NCBI GenBank assembly: GCA_903822175.1
Contig: CAIJOB010000011.1
Location: forward strand, 100,815-164,814
DNA: 64,000 nucleotides
DNA from: an uncultured Alphaproteobacteria bacterium
GTDB taxonomy: Bacteria; Pseudomonadota; Alphaproteobacteria; Caulobacterales; Caulobacteraceae
Reading direction: 5' to 3'
Part shown: one piece after another, positions 55,734 through 64,000 of the stretch
How the letters are laid out: the number at the start of each line of letters is the position of its first letter
Position numbering within the stretch: the stretch's first letter is position 1
Program-made: the position numbers and the translations under genes
The notes under the pieces: model-generated
Told to the model about the DNA's origin: nothing
What the model saw: the letters and a program-made list of their open reading frames with translations, nothing else
The model's database searches: none

Positions 55734-56244
55734 ACTTGAGCGCGACGCCGTTGTTGCAGTAGCGCAGGCCGGTGGGCTTGGGCCCGTCGTTGAAGACGTG
55801 GCCGTGGTGGCCCAGGCACTGGGCGCAGTGGTACTCGGTACGCGGCACGCCGATGGCCAGGTCGACCTTCTTGGCCAAGGCGCCCGGGATGAAGGTGTAG
55901 AAGCTCGGCCAGCCGGTGCCGCTCTCGAACTTCCACTCCGACTTGAAGATCGGCAGGCCGCAGCCGAGGCAGGCGAAGGTCCCCTTGCGGTGCTCGTTCA
56001 GCATCACCCCGTCGCTGCCCGGCGGTTCGGTGTCCTCGTGGCGCAGCACCTCGTAGGACTTGGCCGGCAGGCGCAGCTTCCACTCCGCGTCGTTGATCTT
56101 GCGGAACGGCGAGGCCCCGTAGGGATCCTCAGCGAACGCCAGGCCGGGGACGGCCGCTGCGCCGGCGGTGAGCGCGGTGGCCATCAGGAAGCCCCTCCGC
56201 GAAAGAAGGGGGCGGGACAGAGGGGCGTTGATCTGGGTGCTCAT
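55720..56244 (-). CDS. msrB: Peptide-methionine (R)-S-oxide reductase MsrB, Tat-exported
   Basis: 174 residues. Start ATG 56242-56244; N-terminus carries a Tat signal (LSRRGFLMATALTAGAAA, cleaved near AFA). MsrB core follows: CLGCG and CAQCLGHHGHVF (zinc-binding CxxC pairs), SGTGWPSF, and RYCNNGVALKF with catalytic Cys near the end. It repairs R-methionine sulfoxide in exported proteins. The 3' end overlaps that of the GIN-domain gene by 14 nt convergently. Confidence 0.92.
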   Translation of the reverse strand: MSTQINAPLSRPLLSRRGFLMATALTAGAAAVPGLAFAEDPYGASPFRKINDAEWKLRLPAKSYEVLRHEDTEPPGSDGVMLNEHRKGTFACLGCGLPIFKSEWKFESGTGWPSFYTFIPGALAKKVDLAIGVPRTEYHCAQCLGHHGHVFNDGPKPTGLRYCNNGVALKFIPA

Positions 56245-56291
56245 GACTGGATTACCTGGCGCCACGGGCAAAAGTTACAAGCCCTGATCGA

Positions 56292-57269
56292 TCAGAGCCC
56301 CGCGCCTTCCTCCAGGCCCAGCATCAGGTTGAGGTTCTGCACCGCCGCGCCGGACGCCCCCTTGCCAAGGTTGTCCAGCAGGGCCACCAGCCGCGCCTGC
56401 GTCCCATCGGCATTGCCGAACACGAACAGCTTCATCCGGTTGCTGCCGTTCAACGCCTCGGGGTCCATCGCGGCGACATAGCCGCCGGCGCCGGCGCGGG
56501 TCTTCTGCAACTCGGCGCATTCCGGGCCGCTGGCCACCTCCACGAACCGCTCGCCCGCGTAGTAGGCCTGCAGCGCCACATGCAGGTCGGCCGGCGACGG
56601 CTTGCCGGGCAGCGCCCAGAGCTGCAGCGGGACCTCGACGATCATCCCCTGGGCGAAGCGGCCCACGGACGGCGCGAACACCGGCGTGTGGTCGAGGCCC
56701 GCATGGACCTTCATCTCCGGCAGATGCTTGTGCGCCAGGTTCAGGCCGTAGACGCGGAAGGCGTCGTTCGTGCCGGCAGGCGCTACGCCCTCGAATTCGG
56801 CGATCAGCCCCTTGCCGCCGCCTGAGTAGCCGGAGACGGCGTTGACGGTCAGCGGGAAATCCGACGGAACCAGGCCCGCGGCCACCAGCGGCCGAACCAG
56901 GCCGATGAAGCCGGTCGGATAGCACCCAGGATTGGCGACCCGCGTCGAACCGGCGATCGCCGCGCGCTGGTCCTTGTCGAGCTCGGCGAACCCATAGGCC
57001 CAGCCCGGCGCGATCCGGTGCGCGGTTGAGGCGTCGACGATCCGCACGCGGTTCGACTGCACCAGCGACACAGCTTCCCGCGCCGCGTCGTCCGGCAGGC
57101 AGAGCACCACCGCGTCAGCGGCGTTCAGCAACTCGGCGCGCGCGTCTGCGTCCTTGCGCCGCGCCGGATCGATGGACAGCACCTCCAGATCGCTGCGGCC
57201 GGCCAGCCGCTCGCGGATCTGCAGACCCGTCGTGCCGGCTTCGCCATCGATGAAGACTGTGTGGGGCAT
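56292..57269 (-). CDS. argC: N-acetyl-gamma-glutamyl-phosphate reductase (type 2)
   Basis: 325 residues, start MPHTVFIDGEAGTTGLQIRERL. Shorter than the 345-residue type 1 and with FIDGEAGTTGLQ and NPGCYPTGFIGLVRPL (catalytic Cys in ANPGCYPTG), AYGFAEL and HKHLPEM, all typical of the type 2 AGPR. It forms N-acetylglutamate semialdehyde in arginine synthesis. It follows rpsI leftward but a terminator lies between them. ATG 57267-57269. Confidence 0.95.
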   Translation of the reverse strand: MPHTVFIDGEAGTTGLQIRERLAGRSDLEVLSIDPARRKDADARAELLNAADAVVLCLPDDAAREAVSLVQSNRVRIVDASTAHRIAPGWAYGFAELDKDQRAAIAGSTRVANPGCYPTGFIGLVRPLVAAGLVPSDFPLTVNAVSGYSGGGKGLIAEFEGVAPAGTNDAFRVYGLNLAHKHLPEMKVHAGLDHTPVFAPSVGRFAQGMIVEVPLQLWALPGKPSPADLHVALQAYYAGERFVEVASGPECAELQKTRAGAGGYVAAMDPEALNGSNRMKLFVFGNADGTQARLVALLDNLGKGASGAAVQNLNLMLGLEEGAGL

Positions 57270-57286
57270 AGCGGAATGATCCAGAC

Positions 57287-57323
57287 AAAGAGAAAGGGCG
57301 CTTCGGTTTCCCGAAGCGCCCTT
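57287..57323 (-). terminator. Strong intrinsic terminator after rplM-rpsI
   Basis: AAGGGCGCTTCGG (57294-57306) pairs perfectly with CCGAAGCGCCCTT (57311-57323), 13 bp with a TTTC loop on the plus strand. In the leftward direction it is followed by TCTCTTTG, a T-rich tract. It lies 29 nt after the rpsI stop, only about 18 nt before the argC start, so argC probably needs its own promoter or some read-through. Confidence 0.88.
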
Positions 57324-57351
57324 CCGAAACGCGAGTTTTCGCGCGCGGCTT

Positions 57352-57864
57352 TTAGCGCTTCGAGAACTGGAAGCTGCGTCGGGCCTTGGCCTTGCCGTAC
57401 TTCTTCCGCTCAACCACGCGGCTGTCGCGGGTCAGCAGGCCGTGCGGCTTCAGCACCGCGCGCAATTCCGGCTCGTAATAGGTCAGAGCCTTGGAGATGC
57501 CGTGGCGGATCGCGCCGGCCTGGCCGGAGAGGCCCGAGCCCTGCACCGAAACGATTACGTCGAACTGCCCCGCGCGGTCGGCGAGGTCCATCGGCTGGGC
57601 GATCATCATCCGCAGAACCGGGCGGGCGAAATAGATTTCCTGGTCGCGGCCGTTGATGGTGATCTTGCCCTTGCCGGGCTTGATCCAGACACGCGCGATG
57701 GCGTTCTTCCGCTTGCCGGTCGCGTAGGAGCGGCCCTGGGCGTCGACCTTGCGCTCGTGGACGACGGTGTCCGAAGCTTGCGTGCCCAGGCCCTTGAGGG
57801 CGTCGAAGCCGGTCGCCTTGGGGGCTTCCGCGACTTCGGCGACGGGGGTGTTTTCTTCCGACAT
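57352..57864 (-). CDS. rpsI: 30S ribosomal protein S9
   Basis: 170 residues with an N-terminal extension of about 40 residues rich in Glu/Ala/Val, as in Caulobacterales, then the S9 core: [44 protein letters not shown] and C-terminal [23 protein letters not shown], the anticodon-contacting tail. ATG 57862-57864 is chosen; GTG 57868-57870 is too close to GGAG. Follows rplM with overlapping reading frames. Confidence 0.97.
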   Translation of the reverse strand: MSEENTPVAEVAEAPKATGFDALKGLGTQASDTVVHERKVDAQGRSYATGKRKNAIARVWIKPGKGKITINGRDQEIYFARPVLRMMIAQPMDLADRAGQFDVIVSVQGSGLSGQAGAIRHGISKALTYYEPELRAVLKPHGLLTRDSRVVERKKYGKAKARRSFQFSKR

Positions 57865-57866
57865 GC

Positions 57867-58340
57867 TCACGCGCTCCGCACGTTCTTGGCGTTCATTTCG
57901 GCGAACGCGATGGTCTCGGGGTTCTGGGCGGCGTGCGGATGCTCAGGCGCATTGTAGATGCGCAGGTGCGTCAGCTGCTTGCGGGCCAGCGGGCTTTCCT
58001 TGGGCAGCATGCGCTCGACGGCCTTCTCGAGCACGCGCTCGGGGTACTTGCCATCGAGGATCTGGCCGGCGGTGCGTTGCTTGACGCCGCCCGGGTGGCC
58101 GGTGTGCCAGTAGTAGATCTTGTCGGCGAGCTTCTTGCCGGTGAACGCCACCTTGTCAGCGTTCACCACGACGACGAAGTCGCCGCAGTCGACGTTGGGG
58201 GTGTAGTCGGGGCGATGCTTGCCGCGAAGACGCTTGGCGATGAAGGTCGCGAGGCGGCCGACAACGGCGTTCTCGGCGTCGATCACGATCCACTTCTTCT
58301 CGACCTCGGCGGGCTTCAACGAAGCCGTGGTCTTCATCAT
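57867..58340 (-). CDS. rplM: 50S ribosomal protein L13
   Basis: 157 residues from [21 protein letters not shown]. The L13 motifs [46 protein letters not shown] and [14 protein letters not shown] are present. Start could be either of two adjacent ATG (58338-58340 or 58335-58337). It forms the usual rplM-rpsI operon, preceded by a sigma70-like promoter at 58396-58424. Confidence 0.96.
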   Translation of the reverse strand: MMKTTASLKPAEVEKKWIVIDAENAVVGRLATFIAKRLRGKHRPDYTPNVDCGDFVVVVNADKVAFTGKKLADKIYYWHTGHPGGVKQRTAGQILDGKYPERVLEKAVERMLPKESPLARKQLTHLRIYNAPEHPHAAQNPETIAFAEMNAKNVRSA

Positions 58341-58395
58341 GAGAAATTCATCCGGATAGAGGGCGGCGACCGAGGGGTCTCCGCGTGAGCCGGCG

Positions 58396-58424
58396 CATAT
58401 GCCGACAATGCCGGACGCTGTCAA
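58396..58424 (-). promoter_or_regulatory. Sigma70-like promoter of rplM-rpsI
   Basis: On the minus strand TTGACA (58419-58424) is a perfect -35 and is followed after 17 nt by CATATG (58396-58401), a weak -10. It lies 56 nt upstream of the rplM start and no other candidate is as good. Confidence 0.6.
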
Positions 58425-58496
58425 CTCGCACGGCGCGATTTATATCTAGATCGTTGAAAACGCGACCTTTTCTTAGTACGGTAATATAATACCGCC

Positions 58497-59114
58497 CTAC
58501 TTAGCCTTAGCGGCCGCCTCTTCCGCCAGATAGGCCGCGCTGTAGGTCTTCATCTCGGCGGCCTTGTCCTGCAGCGTCGGGTAGAACTGCACGAAGGTGG
58601 TGTCCACCGCGCCGTGCTGCTCATGGCAGGTGTTGCAGGCCGAGGTCTGCGGCAGGGCCGCGGTCGGCCCACTGGCGCTCAGCGGGAAGAAGGCCCAGCC
58701 GCTCTTGAACCGCGCGGTATCCTTCACGTGCGTCTCGGAGCCCATGACCGGCCCTTGGAAGAGACCTTTCTTGTTGATCGAGCCGCGTTGCTCGGCCCCC
58801 CGGGCTTCCAGGACGAAGATCGTCTTGTCGGGCCAGGTTCCGGTCTTCTGATAGGCCGCATAGGCCTCGCGGTTGACGAAGACGTTGTCGAACATGTGGT
58901 GATCGGCGGCGCCGGGCGCGTCGGTGTAGGACATGTCCATGCCGCTCGAGAGGTAGACCCAGGAGCGATAGTCCTTCGGCGCGATCAGCTTGCCGTCGGC
59001 GGTGTAGCTGATGGCCGGCGTCGCCGGCTGCGCCTGCGATACCGCCGCGGCGGTCAGGCCGCCGGCCAGGGCGATGGCTGCGGCGGCGGCGAACGTGCGG
59101 ATCGAGGGCGTCAT
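58497..59114 (-). CDS. Cytochrome P460 family haem protein
   Basis: 205 residues. Signal peptide (1-28, AVSQA) then WVYLSSGMDMSYTDA, HHMFDNVFVNREAYAAYQKTGTWPDKT and CNTCHEQHGAVDTTFVQFYP, where CxxCH is the c-type haem attachment site; the overall pattern is that of the cytochrome P460 domain. Members may oxidise hydroxylamine or act as electron carriers; I cannot tell which. It lies between ctaA and rplM, 89 nt after the ctaA stop. Periplasmic. Confidence 0.85.
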   Translation of the reverse strand: MTPSIRTFAAAAAIALAGGLTAAAVSQAQPATPAISYTADGKLIAPKDYRSWVYLSSGMDMSYTDAPGAADHHMFDNVFVNREAYAAYQKTGTWPDKTIFVLEARGAEQRGSINKKGLFQGPVMGSETHVKDTARFKSGWAFFPLSASGPTAALPQTSACNTCHEQHGAVDTTFVQFYPTLQDKAAEMKTYSAAYLAEEAAAKAK

Positions 59115-59203
59115 CGAGGCGTCTCCGGCAGAGCTGGACTGTGGCTCAGTTTTGGCCCGAGCCGGCCTCAGCCGCAATGACAGGGTTCCCGCCTTTCCTG
59201 CCG

Positions 59204-60235
59204 TCAGACCCGCCGCACCCGCCAGGCGAAGGCGGTCGCCAGGCACAGCGTCAGCGCCGCCATCAGCTGGTGCGCCACGCCCAGGCCGATCGGCACCCGC
59301 GCCATCAGGGTGGCGATGCCCAGCAGCGCCTGCAGGACGACGGCCAGGGCCACGATCGCGCCCAAGGCCTTGGCCTGCGCCGCCAGATAGGTCGAGCGCC
59401 ACGCGCCTACGCCCAGGCCCACGGCCACGATCAGCAGCAGATAGGCCACCAGCCGGTGATGCAGCTGCACCGCGCCCTGGCTGTGCGCCAGCGTCGCCCA
59501 CAGGCTCGGCCCCGCGTAGTCGTTGGGCAGCAGATGGCCCGCGAACATCGGCCAATCGTTGTAGACCAGCCCGGCCTGGTTGCCGGCGACCAGGGCCCCC
59601 AGCATAATCTGAAAATAGATCAGGCTCAGCAGGCCCAGCGCCCGGCCGCCCCAGGGGCTCGGCAACGTCTGGCGCGCCCAGCCGGCCCAGGCGTCCATCG
59701 CCGTCCAGACCAGCGCGGCCAGCAGCGCAAACGCCAGGCCCAGGTGGATCATTAGCCGCTCCGGCGCGACGTACACCCGGGTCACCAGTCCACTCGCCAC
59801 CATCCACCAGCCGACCAGCCCCTGCAGGCCGCCCAGCACGAAGAGGCCGCCCAGCCGCCAGAACAGCCGGCGCGGGATCTCGCGGCGGATCGCGAACCAC
59901 AGGAACGGGAGCAGGAAGGCCACGCCCAGCAACCGCCCCAACAGCCGGTGCGACCACTCCCACCAGTAGATGAAGCGGAACTGGTCGAGCGTCATGGTCG
60001 GGTTGACGAAGCGGAACTGCGGGATCGCCTGGTAGCGCGCAAACTCCGCCTGCCAGTCGGCGAGACTGAGCGGCGGCAAGGCGCCGGTGATCGGCTTCCA
60101 CTGGGTGATCGACAGGCCCGAGCCCGTCAGCCGCGTCGTCCCGCCCAGCACCACCATGCCCAGAACCAGAACGGCCACGGTCAGCAGCCAGATCGCCACG
60201 GCGCGGGAGCGGTCGGAACGCAGGAACGAGGTCAT
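59204..60235 (-). CDS. ctaA: Haem A synthase (CtaA/COX15)
   Basis: 343 residues, about eight transmembrane helices. [36 protein letters not shown] and [12 protein letters not shown] carry the four His thought to bind haem, and the N-terminal [19 protein letters not shown] is the family signature. It oxidises haem O to haem A for cytochrome oxidase. Divergent to DUF2842, as usual in alphaproteobacteria; the oxidase genes are not here. Confidence 0.96.
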   Translation of the reverse strand: MTSFLRSDRSRAVAIWLLTVAVLVLGMVVLGGTTRLTGSGLSITQWKPITGALPPLSLADWQAEFARYQAIPQFRFVNPTMTLDQFRFIYWWEWSHRLLGRLLGVAFLLPFLWFAIRREIPRRLFWRLGGLFVLGGLQGLVGWWMVASGLVTRVYVAPERLMIHLGLAFALLAALVWTAMDAWAGWARQTLPSPWGGRALGLLSLIYFQIMLGALVAGNQAGLVYNDWPMFAGHLLPNDYAGPSLWATLAHSQGAVQLHHRLVAYLLLIVAVGLGVGAWRSTYLAAQAKALGAIVALAVVLQALLGIATLMARVPIGLGVAHQLMAALTLCLATAFAWRVRRV

Positions 60236-60308
60236 CGGCGCGCCCTACCCCGGATCAGGGCCTTCGTCCACGCTTCCGCCCAACAGCCTCAACCGCTAAG
60301 CAGCGCCC

Positions 60309-60506
60309 ATGACCCCCCGCGTGCGCAAGCTTATCGGCCTCTTCGGCATCCTGGCCTTCCTCCTGGCCTACATCGTCCTGATCGCCGACCTCGCGCCGCA
60401 CGTGCCGACCCATGGCCCGCTGCAATTCCTCTTCTATGCGCTGGCCGGCGTGAGCTGGGGGATTCCGATCCTGCCGCTCATCTCGTGGATGAACCGGGGC
60501 GCCTGA
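60309..60506 (+). CDS. DUF2842 small membrane protein
   Basis: 65 residues with two transmembrane helices ([18 protein letters not shown] and [21 protein letters not shown]). [10 protein letters not shown] start and ending MNRGA match the small alphaproteobacterial DUF2842 family. Divergent to ctaA with 73 bp between; possibly connected with respiratory-chain assembly, but no function has been shown. Confidence 0.85.
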   Translation: MTPRVRKLIGLFGILAFLLAYIVLIADLAPHVPTHGPLQFLFYALAGVSWGIPILPLISWMNRGA

Positions 60507-60568
60507 GGCTTTTCGGGATTGCGGCGGGGATGATCGCCCGTCTATAAGCCGCGCTCGCCGCGAGGCGT

Positions 60569-60645
<77 letters not shown>

Positions 60646-60671
60646 TCTCTTCCCCCAAAACAGACCTTGAG

Positions 60672-61139
60672 CTAGGAGCTTCTAGGTCGCCTGGTGCGCG
60701 GCATTCCGTCAGGTTGATGTACTTGAGCGAACTCGCGCCCTTGAGTGACTTCAAGGTTTCGAAGGCGCTCCCTGATTTCATCCTTGATCGCAAACCGCTT
60801 TGTTGGATCGTCTTTGAATTCTTCCAACTTGTCGCGAGCGTAGATGACTAGATGCTGGGCCTCGGCTCGCCCTGCTTCTCGCAACGCCTCCATTTTTACG
60901 ACCCGAAATTCCGCGAGCAATATTCCAGAAATAGCTCCAACAAGGGACGCTCCGACGACCCATACGCGGGCAAGCGCGAACGTTTTATCTGTCATGAACG
61001 CCGCCAGAACTGCGGCCAGAATACTCGACATCACCGACAGTGTTCGGCAGGCCATCAGGAAAAAATGCCACTGCGAAACCCTGTTGCCATACCAGCTTTC
61101 AAAGGTTTCCAGCCACGCGACGTATTCTTGGTCGGTCAT
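60672..61139 (-). CDS. Two-TM membrane protein, SLATT/DUF4231-like
   Basis: 155 residues from ATG 61137-61139 ([21 protein letters not shown]). An N-terminal amphipathic helix, a pair of transmembrane helices ([14 protein letters not shown] and [20 protein letters not shown]) and a long helical, charged C-terminal region ([21 protein letters not shown]) match the SLATT/DUF4231 architecture, which is linked to nucleotide-centred antiphage systems. Base composition is more AT-rich than the surroundings. It sits between merR and tRNA-Pro, 27 nt from the tRNA end. The assignment rests only on architecture. Confidence 0.55.
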   Translation of the reverse strand: MTDQEYVAWLETFESWYGNRVSQWHFFLMACRTLSVMSSILAAVLAAFMTDKTFALARVWVVGASLVGAISGILLAEFRVVKMEALREAGRAEAQHLVIYARDKLEEFKDDPTKRFAIKDEIRERLRNLEVTQGREFAQVHQPDGMPRTRRPRSS

Positions 61140-61145
61140 GGCCAA

Positions 61146-61547
61146 TCAGCCCTTCAGCAGAGCATCCAGCCGCTGCTTGGCGGTCTCCAGGTCGCGCAGG
61201 GCCTCGTGGAGGCCGTCGTGGGCCACGGCTGGCGCGGCGGGCGATGGCGCCGCGCTTTGCGGCGGCGCAGACCCAACTTCCCCCCCAGCGCTGACCAGCC
61301 GGCGCAGGCCTTCCTCGCGGTGCAGGCGCTGGACGCCTTTGATGGTGTAGCCCTCGTCGTGCAGCAGGCGGCGCACGCCACGCAGCACAGCAATGTCGGA
61401 GGGACGGTAGAACCGGCGCCCGCCGGCCCGCTTCATCGGCCGGATGAAGGCGAACTTGGTTTCCCAGAACCGCAGGACATGTTGCGGCACGTGAAGCTCG
61501 TCCGCCGCTTCGGAGATTGTCCGAAAGGCTTCCGGGCCCTTGGCCAC
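61146..61547 (-). CDS. MerR family transcriptional regulator
   Basis: 133 residues with GTG start 61545-61547. [25 protein letters not shown] is the MerR helix-turn-helix, [32 protein letters not shown] the following wing and dimerisation helix. The C-terminus is Ala/Pro-rich without metal-binding Cys. This gene regularly follows ihfA in alphaproteobacteria, and its target is not known. Confidence 0.93.
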   Translation of the reverse strand: MAKGPEAFRTISEAADELHVPQHVLRFWETKFAFIRPMKRAGGRRFYRPSDIAVLRGVRRLLHDEGYTIKGVQRLHREEGLRRLVSAGGEVGSAPPQSAAPSPAAPAVAHDGLHEALRDLETAKQRLDALLKG

Positions 61548-61561
61548 GGCCTAGTCCGCCC

Positions 61562-61864
61562 TCACCGGGCCAGCGCCTTGTCGACGCGAGCCTTCATCAC
61601 CTGAGAGGCGCGGAAGCCGATCACCCGGCGCGGCTCGATGGCGGCCGGTTCGCCGGTCTTGGGATTGCGGCCCATCCGGGCGCGCTTGGCGCGGACCTGG
61701 AAGACGCCGAAACCAGAAAGCTTGACCTGTTCGCCCTTCTCCAGGGCGACGGCCATCAGTTCGAGGACGCGTTCGACCAGCTCGCCGCAATCCTGGCGCG
61801 TCAGGCCGACTTCCTCATGGACCGCTTCGCAGAGGTCCGCCCGCGTAACCGTCGCGCCCTTCAT
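61562..61864 (-). CDS. ihfA: Integration host factor subunit alpha
   Basis: 100 residues. TRADLCEAVHEEVGLTRQDCGELVERVL and KLSGFGVFQVRAKRARMGRNPKTGEPAAIEPRRVIGFRAS (GRNPxTG arm of IHF/HU) are typical IHF alpha. Start ATG 61862-61864 after AGGA with about 7-nt spacing; frame is open to 61882. It bends DNA as a heterodimer with IHF beta. Fixed place between fabH and merR. Confidence 0.96.
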   Translation of the reverse strand: MKGATVTRADLCEAVHEEVGLTRQDCGELVERVLELMAVALEKGEQVKLSGFGVFQVRAKRARMGRNPKTGEPAAIEPRRVIGFRASQVMKARVDKALAR

Positions 61865-61959
61865 GCTCAATCCTGCCCCCATAGCGACGCTACCAACGTG
61901 CCTTGATTGTCCTATCCCGTCAAAGACTTCAAGCGCGGGATTACGGAGTTTGCTTAAGG

Positions 61960-62940
61960 CTAGAGGCGCAGGACGCAGGCGCCCCAGGTCAGGCCGCCAC
62001 CCATGGCCTCCAGAAGCAGCATCTGGCCGGGCTTGATGCGCCCGTCGCGCACGCCCTGGTCGAGCGCCAGCGGAATCGACGCCGCCGAGGTGTTGGCGTG
62101 CTGATCGAGCGTGGTGATCACCTTGGCCTCGTCAATGCCGACCCGCTTGGCGACCCCTTGCAGGATGCGCAGGTTGGCCTGGTGCGGCACGAACCAGTCG
62201 ACGCTAGAGACCTCAATCCCCGCGTCGGCGGCGGCCGAGGTGATCGCCTCGGAGATGTTGACGACGGCGTGGCGGAACACCTGGTTCCCCTGCATGCGCA
62301 GCTTGCCGACTTGGCCGTTGGTCGACGGCCCGCCGTCGACGAACAGCAGTTCCTGCTTGGTGCCGTCGGCGCGGAGCGCGAAGCCCAGCAGGCCGCGGTC
62401 GGCGGTGGTCCCCTCGCCTTCCTGCGGCTCCACCACCACCGCACCGGCCCCATCGCCGAACAGCACACAGGTGCCGCGGTCGGTCCAGTCCATCAGGCGC
62501 GTCATGGTCTCGGCCCCGATCACCAGGGCGACCTTGGACCGGTTGCGCGCCACGAAGCCGTCGGCGACCGACAGCGCATAGACGAAGCCCGAACACACAG
62601 CCTGGACGTCAAAAGCGATGCCGATCGGGCAGCCTAGCTTGCGCTGCACGATGGTGGCGACCGCCGGAAAGGTCAGGTCGGGCGTGGTGGTGGCGACAAT
62701 GATCAGGTCGACCTCGTCCGGCGTGCGGCCGGCGGCGGCCAGCGCACGCCGCGCGGCCTCCACGGCGAGGTCGGAGACCGGCTCATCGTCGCGGACCTGG
62801 TGACGCTGGCGAATGCCCGTGCGCTCGACGATCCACTCGTCGGAGGTGTCGACGAACTTCGACAGATCGGCGTTGGTCACCACCCGCTCAGGCAGATAGC
62901 CGCCGACGCCGGTCACCACACTCCGCAGCACGCTCGTCAC
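61960..62940 (-). CDS. fabH: 3-oxoacyl-ACP synthase III (KAS III)
   Basis: 326 residues with GTG start 62938-62940 overlapping the plsX stop (GTGA). Catalytic Cys116 in AVCSGF, His in VPHQANLRIL and Asn in DQHANTSAASIP, plus GDGAGAVVVE. It starts fatty-acid synthesis by condensing acetyl-CoA with malonyl-ACP. Coupled to plsX as usual. Confidence 0.96.
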   Translation of the reverse strand: MTSVLRSVVTGVGGYLPERVVTNADLSKFVDTSDEWIVERTGIRQRHQVRDDEPVSDLAVEAARRALAAAGRTPDEVDLIIVATTTPDLTFPAVATIVQRKLGCPIGIAFDVQAVCSGFVYALSVADGFVARNRSKVALVIGAETMTRLMDWTDRGTCVLFGDGAGAVVVEPQEGEGTTADRGLLGFALRADGTKQELLFVDGGPSTNGQVGKLRMQGNQVFRHAVVNISEAITSAAADAGIEVSSVDWFVPHQANLRILQGVAKRVGIDEAKVITTLDQHANTSAASIPLALDQGVRDGRIKPGQMLLLEAMGGGLTWGACVLRL

Positions 62941-64000
62941 TCGCTGGCTCCTTGGGCCGCCCCTTCCGCGGGGGGCGGCTCCATCGTCGGCGCAGGCGCG
63001 GGTTCGGCGAGCGCATCGGGGAGCCGTCTCATATTCCGTTCGATCTCGGCGGAGAAGTCGCTGCGTGCAAGATCGGCGGCCAATCGGATCGCCATGGCGA
63101 AATCGCGCTCGCTGGCGCCGCCGTGGCACTTCACCACGATGCCATTCAAGCCCAGCAGCGGCGCGGCCGGCGTGGGGCTGAGCCGCTCGCGGAACTTCAG
63201 CAGCGCCGGACGCGCGAGCAACCCGCCCAGTGTCGCCGCCAGCCCCGAAGTCAGCGCGCCGCGCAGTTCGGCGATCATGAACCCCGCCGCGCCCTCCATG
63301 GCCTTCAACGCCACATTGCCGGTGAAGCCGTCGGTGACGATCACGTCCACGCCGCCGTGGGTGATGTCGTCGCCCTCGACGAAGCCACGGTAATCCAGGT
63401 CGATCTTGCCTTCGCGCAGGATACGGTTGGCCTCCCGCACCTCCTCGTGGCCCTTCATCTCCTCGGAGCCGACGTTCAAGAGGCCGACGGTGGGCTTGGA
63501 GACCCCGTGGGCGGCGCGGTGATAGGCCTCGCCCATGATGGCGAACTCCACCAGCCGCTCGGCGTCGCAGTCGATGTTGGCGCCGACGTCGAGGAATGTG
63601 GTCTTGCCGCGCGGCGTCGGGATGGACGTGACCAGGGCCGGTCGCTCCAGGTCGCCGATCATCCGCAGGATCAGCTTGGAGATCGCCACCATGGCGCCGG
63701 TGTTGCCCGAGGAGACCGCCGCGCCCGCCTGGCCCTCGCGGATCGCTTCAACGGCGTTCCACATCGAGGTGCCCTTGCCCCGGCGCAACGCCTGGGCGGT
63801 CTTCTCGTCCATCGCGATGACGCGGTCAGAGTGGCGGATATCAACGCGGCCGGCGGCCTCGCGGTGCTTGGACAGAGCGGCCTTGATCACCGTCTCGTCG
63901 CCGTGCAGCAGGAAGCGGACATCCGCCGGCAGCGAGGCGATCGCGCGCACGACAGCCGGAATGACCACGGACGGTCCGTGGTCTCCGCCCATGGCGTCGA
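62937..64000 (-). CDS. plsX: Phosphate acyltransferase PlsX, N-terminus cut by window edge
   Basis: 354 codons visible plus stop; the N-terminus lies outside the window because DAMGGDHGPSVV (start of the visible part) is internal in PlsX. Further blocks: SSGNTGAMVAISK, DVGANIDCDAE, GLLNVGSEEMKGHE, IVTDGFTGNVALKAMEG. It makes acyl-phosphate from acyl-ACP for phospholipid synthesis. The C-terminus has a Pro/Ala-rich tail of about 20 residues. Overlaps fabH by 4 nt. Confidence 0.96.
   Translation of the reverse strand, partial: DAMGGDHGPSVVIPAVVRAIASLPADVRFLLHGDETVIKAALSKHREAAGRVDIRHSDRVIAMDEKTAQALRRGKGTSMWNAVEAIREGQAGAAVSSGNTGAMVAISKLILRMIGDLERPALVTSIPTPRGKTTFLDVGANIDCDAERLVEFAIMGEAYHRAAHGVSKPTVGLLNVGSEEMKGHEEVREANRILREGKIDLDYRGFVEGDDITHGGVDVIVTDGFTGNVALKAMEGAAGFMIAELRGALTSGLAATLGGLLARPALLKFRERLSPTPAAPLLGLNGIVVKCHGGASERDFAMAIRLAADLARSDFSAEIERNMRRLPDALAEPAPAPTMEPPPAEGAAQGASE

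Overview
The window is high-G+C chromosomal DNA from an alphaproteobacterium, most likely of the order Caulobacterales (Caulobacter/Phenylobacterium-like). The basis is gene content and order: plsX-fabH-ihfA-merR next to tRNA-Pro, sdhE-mfd divergent from recG, rplM-rpsI-argC near ctaA, aminotransferase-hom-glpX, a PopA-type REC-REC-degenerate GGDEF protein, a double cold-shock-domain protein, an NDUFS4-type complex I subunit, and two PEPxxWA-CTERM proteins. The assignment is inferred from content and synteny; no rRNA gene is present to confirm it.

Layout. 1-4.4 kb: 3'-truncated rlpA, a luciferase-like monooxygenase with a coupled Trp-rich repeat mini-protein, a REP-like inverted repeat, tRNA-Ser(UGA) and a TPR/glycosyltransferase protein. 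4.5-13.8 kb: accessory metabolism and detoxification (N-acyl-D-amino-acid deacylase type amidohydrolase, alpha/beta hydrolase, Nu-class GST, 2OG-Fe(II) oxygenase, glutathione-dependent formaldehyde dehydrogenase), two Thr-rich lipoproteins, TusA-like protein, YihY membrane protein, a DGPF/YciI protein and a PEP-CTERM protein. 14-20.8 kb: CaiB-type CoA transferase/racemase, SDR, popA, a CcdC-family membrane protein and a hybrid histidine kinase. 20.8-28.2 kb: mfd, sdhE, recG, a second DGPF protein and an MDR oxidoreductase. 28.2-32.7 kb: a leftward LPS-core run kdsA-hldE-hldD plus a DUF3089 protein. 32.9-40.3 kb: cfa, cysK-sseA, an amino-acid-binding lipoprotein, metC-glycerate kinase, and two tandem secreted paralogs, the second broken by an in-frame stop.

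40.3-43 kb: tRNA-Arg(UCU), NDUFS4-like subunit, tRNA-Pro(UGG), thioesterase, glutaminyl cyclase, double-CSD protein and tRNA-Glu(UUC). 43-51.9 kb: recJ, then an accessory insert (PEP-CTERM protein, aldo/keto reductase, SGNH hydrolase) that separates recJ from glpX-hom-aminotransferase, then a small lipoprotein. 51.9-56.3 kb: phaC, a PadR-DUF1700-DUF2807 operon and Tat-exported msrB. 56.3-64 kb: argC, rpsI-rplM with a strong terminator, a cytochrome P460-like protein, ctaA, DUF2842, tRNA-Pro(GGG), a two-TM SLATT-like protein, merR, ihfA, fabH and 5'-truncated plsX.

The window is mostly conserved housekeeping chromosome interrupted by small accessory inserts. I found no prophage, insertion sequence, CRISPR array or biosynthetic gene cluster. 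The least explained items are the Trp-rich repeat mini-protein (2234-2479), the tandem secreted paralogs with the nonsense codon (39382-40279), the SLATT-like gene wedged between merR and tRNA-Pro (60672-61139), the Thr-rich lipoprotein twins (10539-11257), and an 18-bp perfect palindrome in the 45.8 kb divergent intergenic region.
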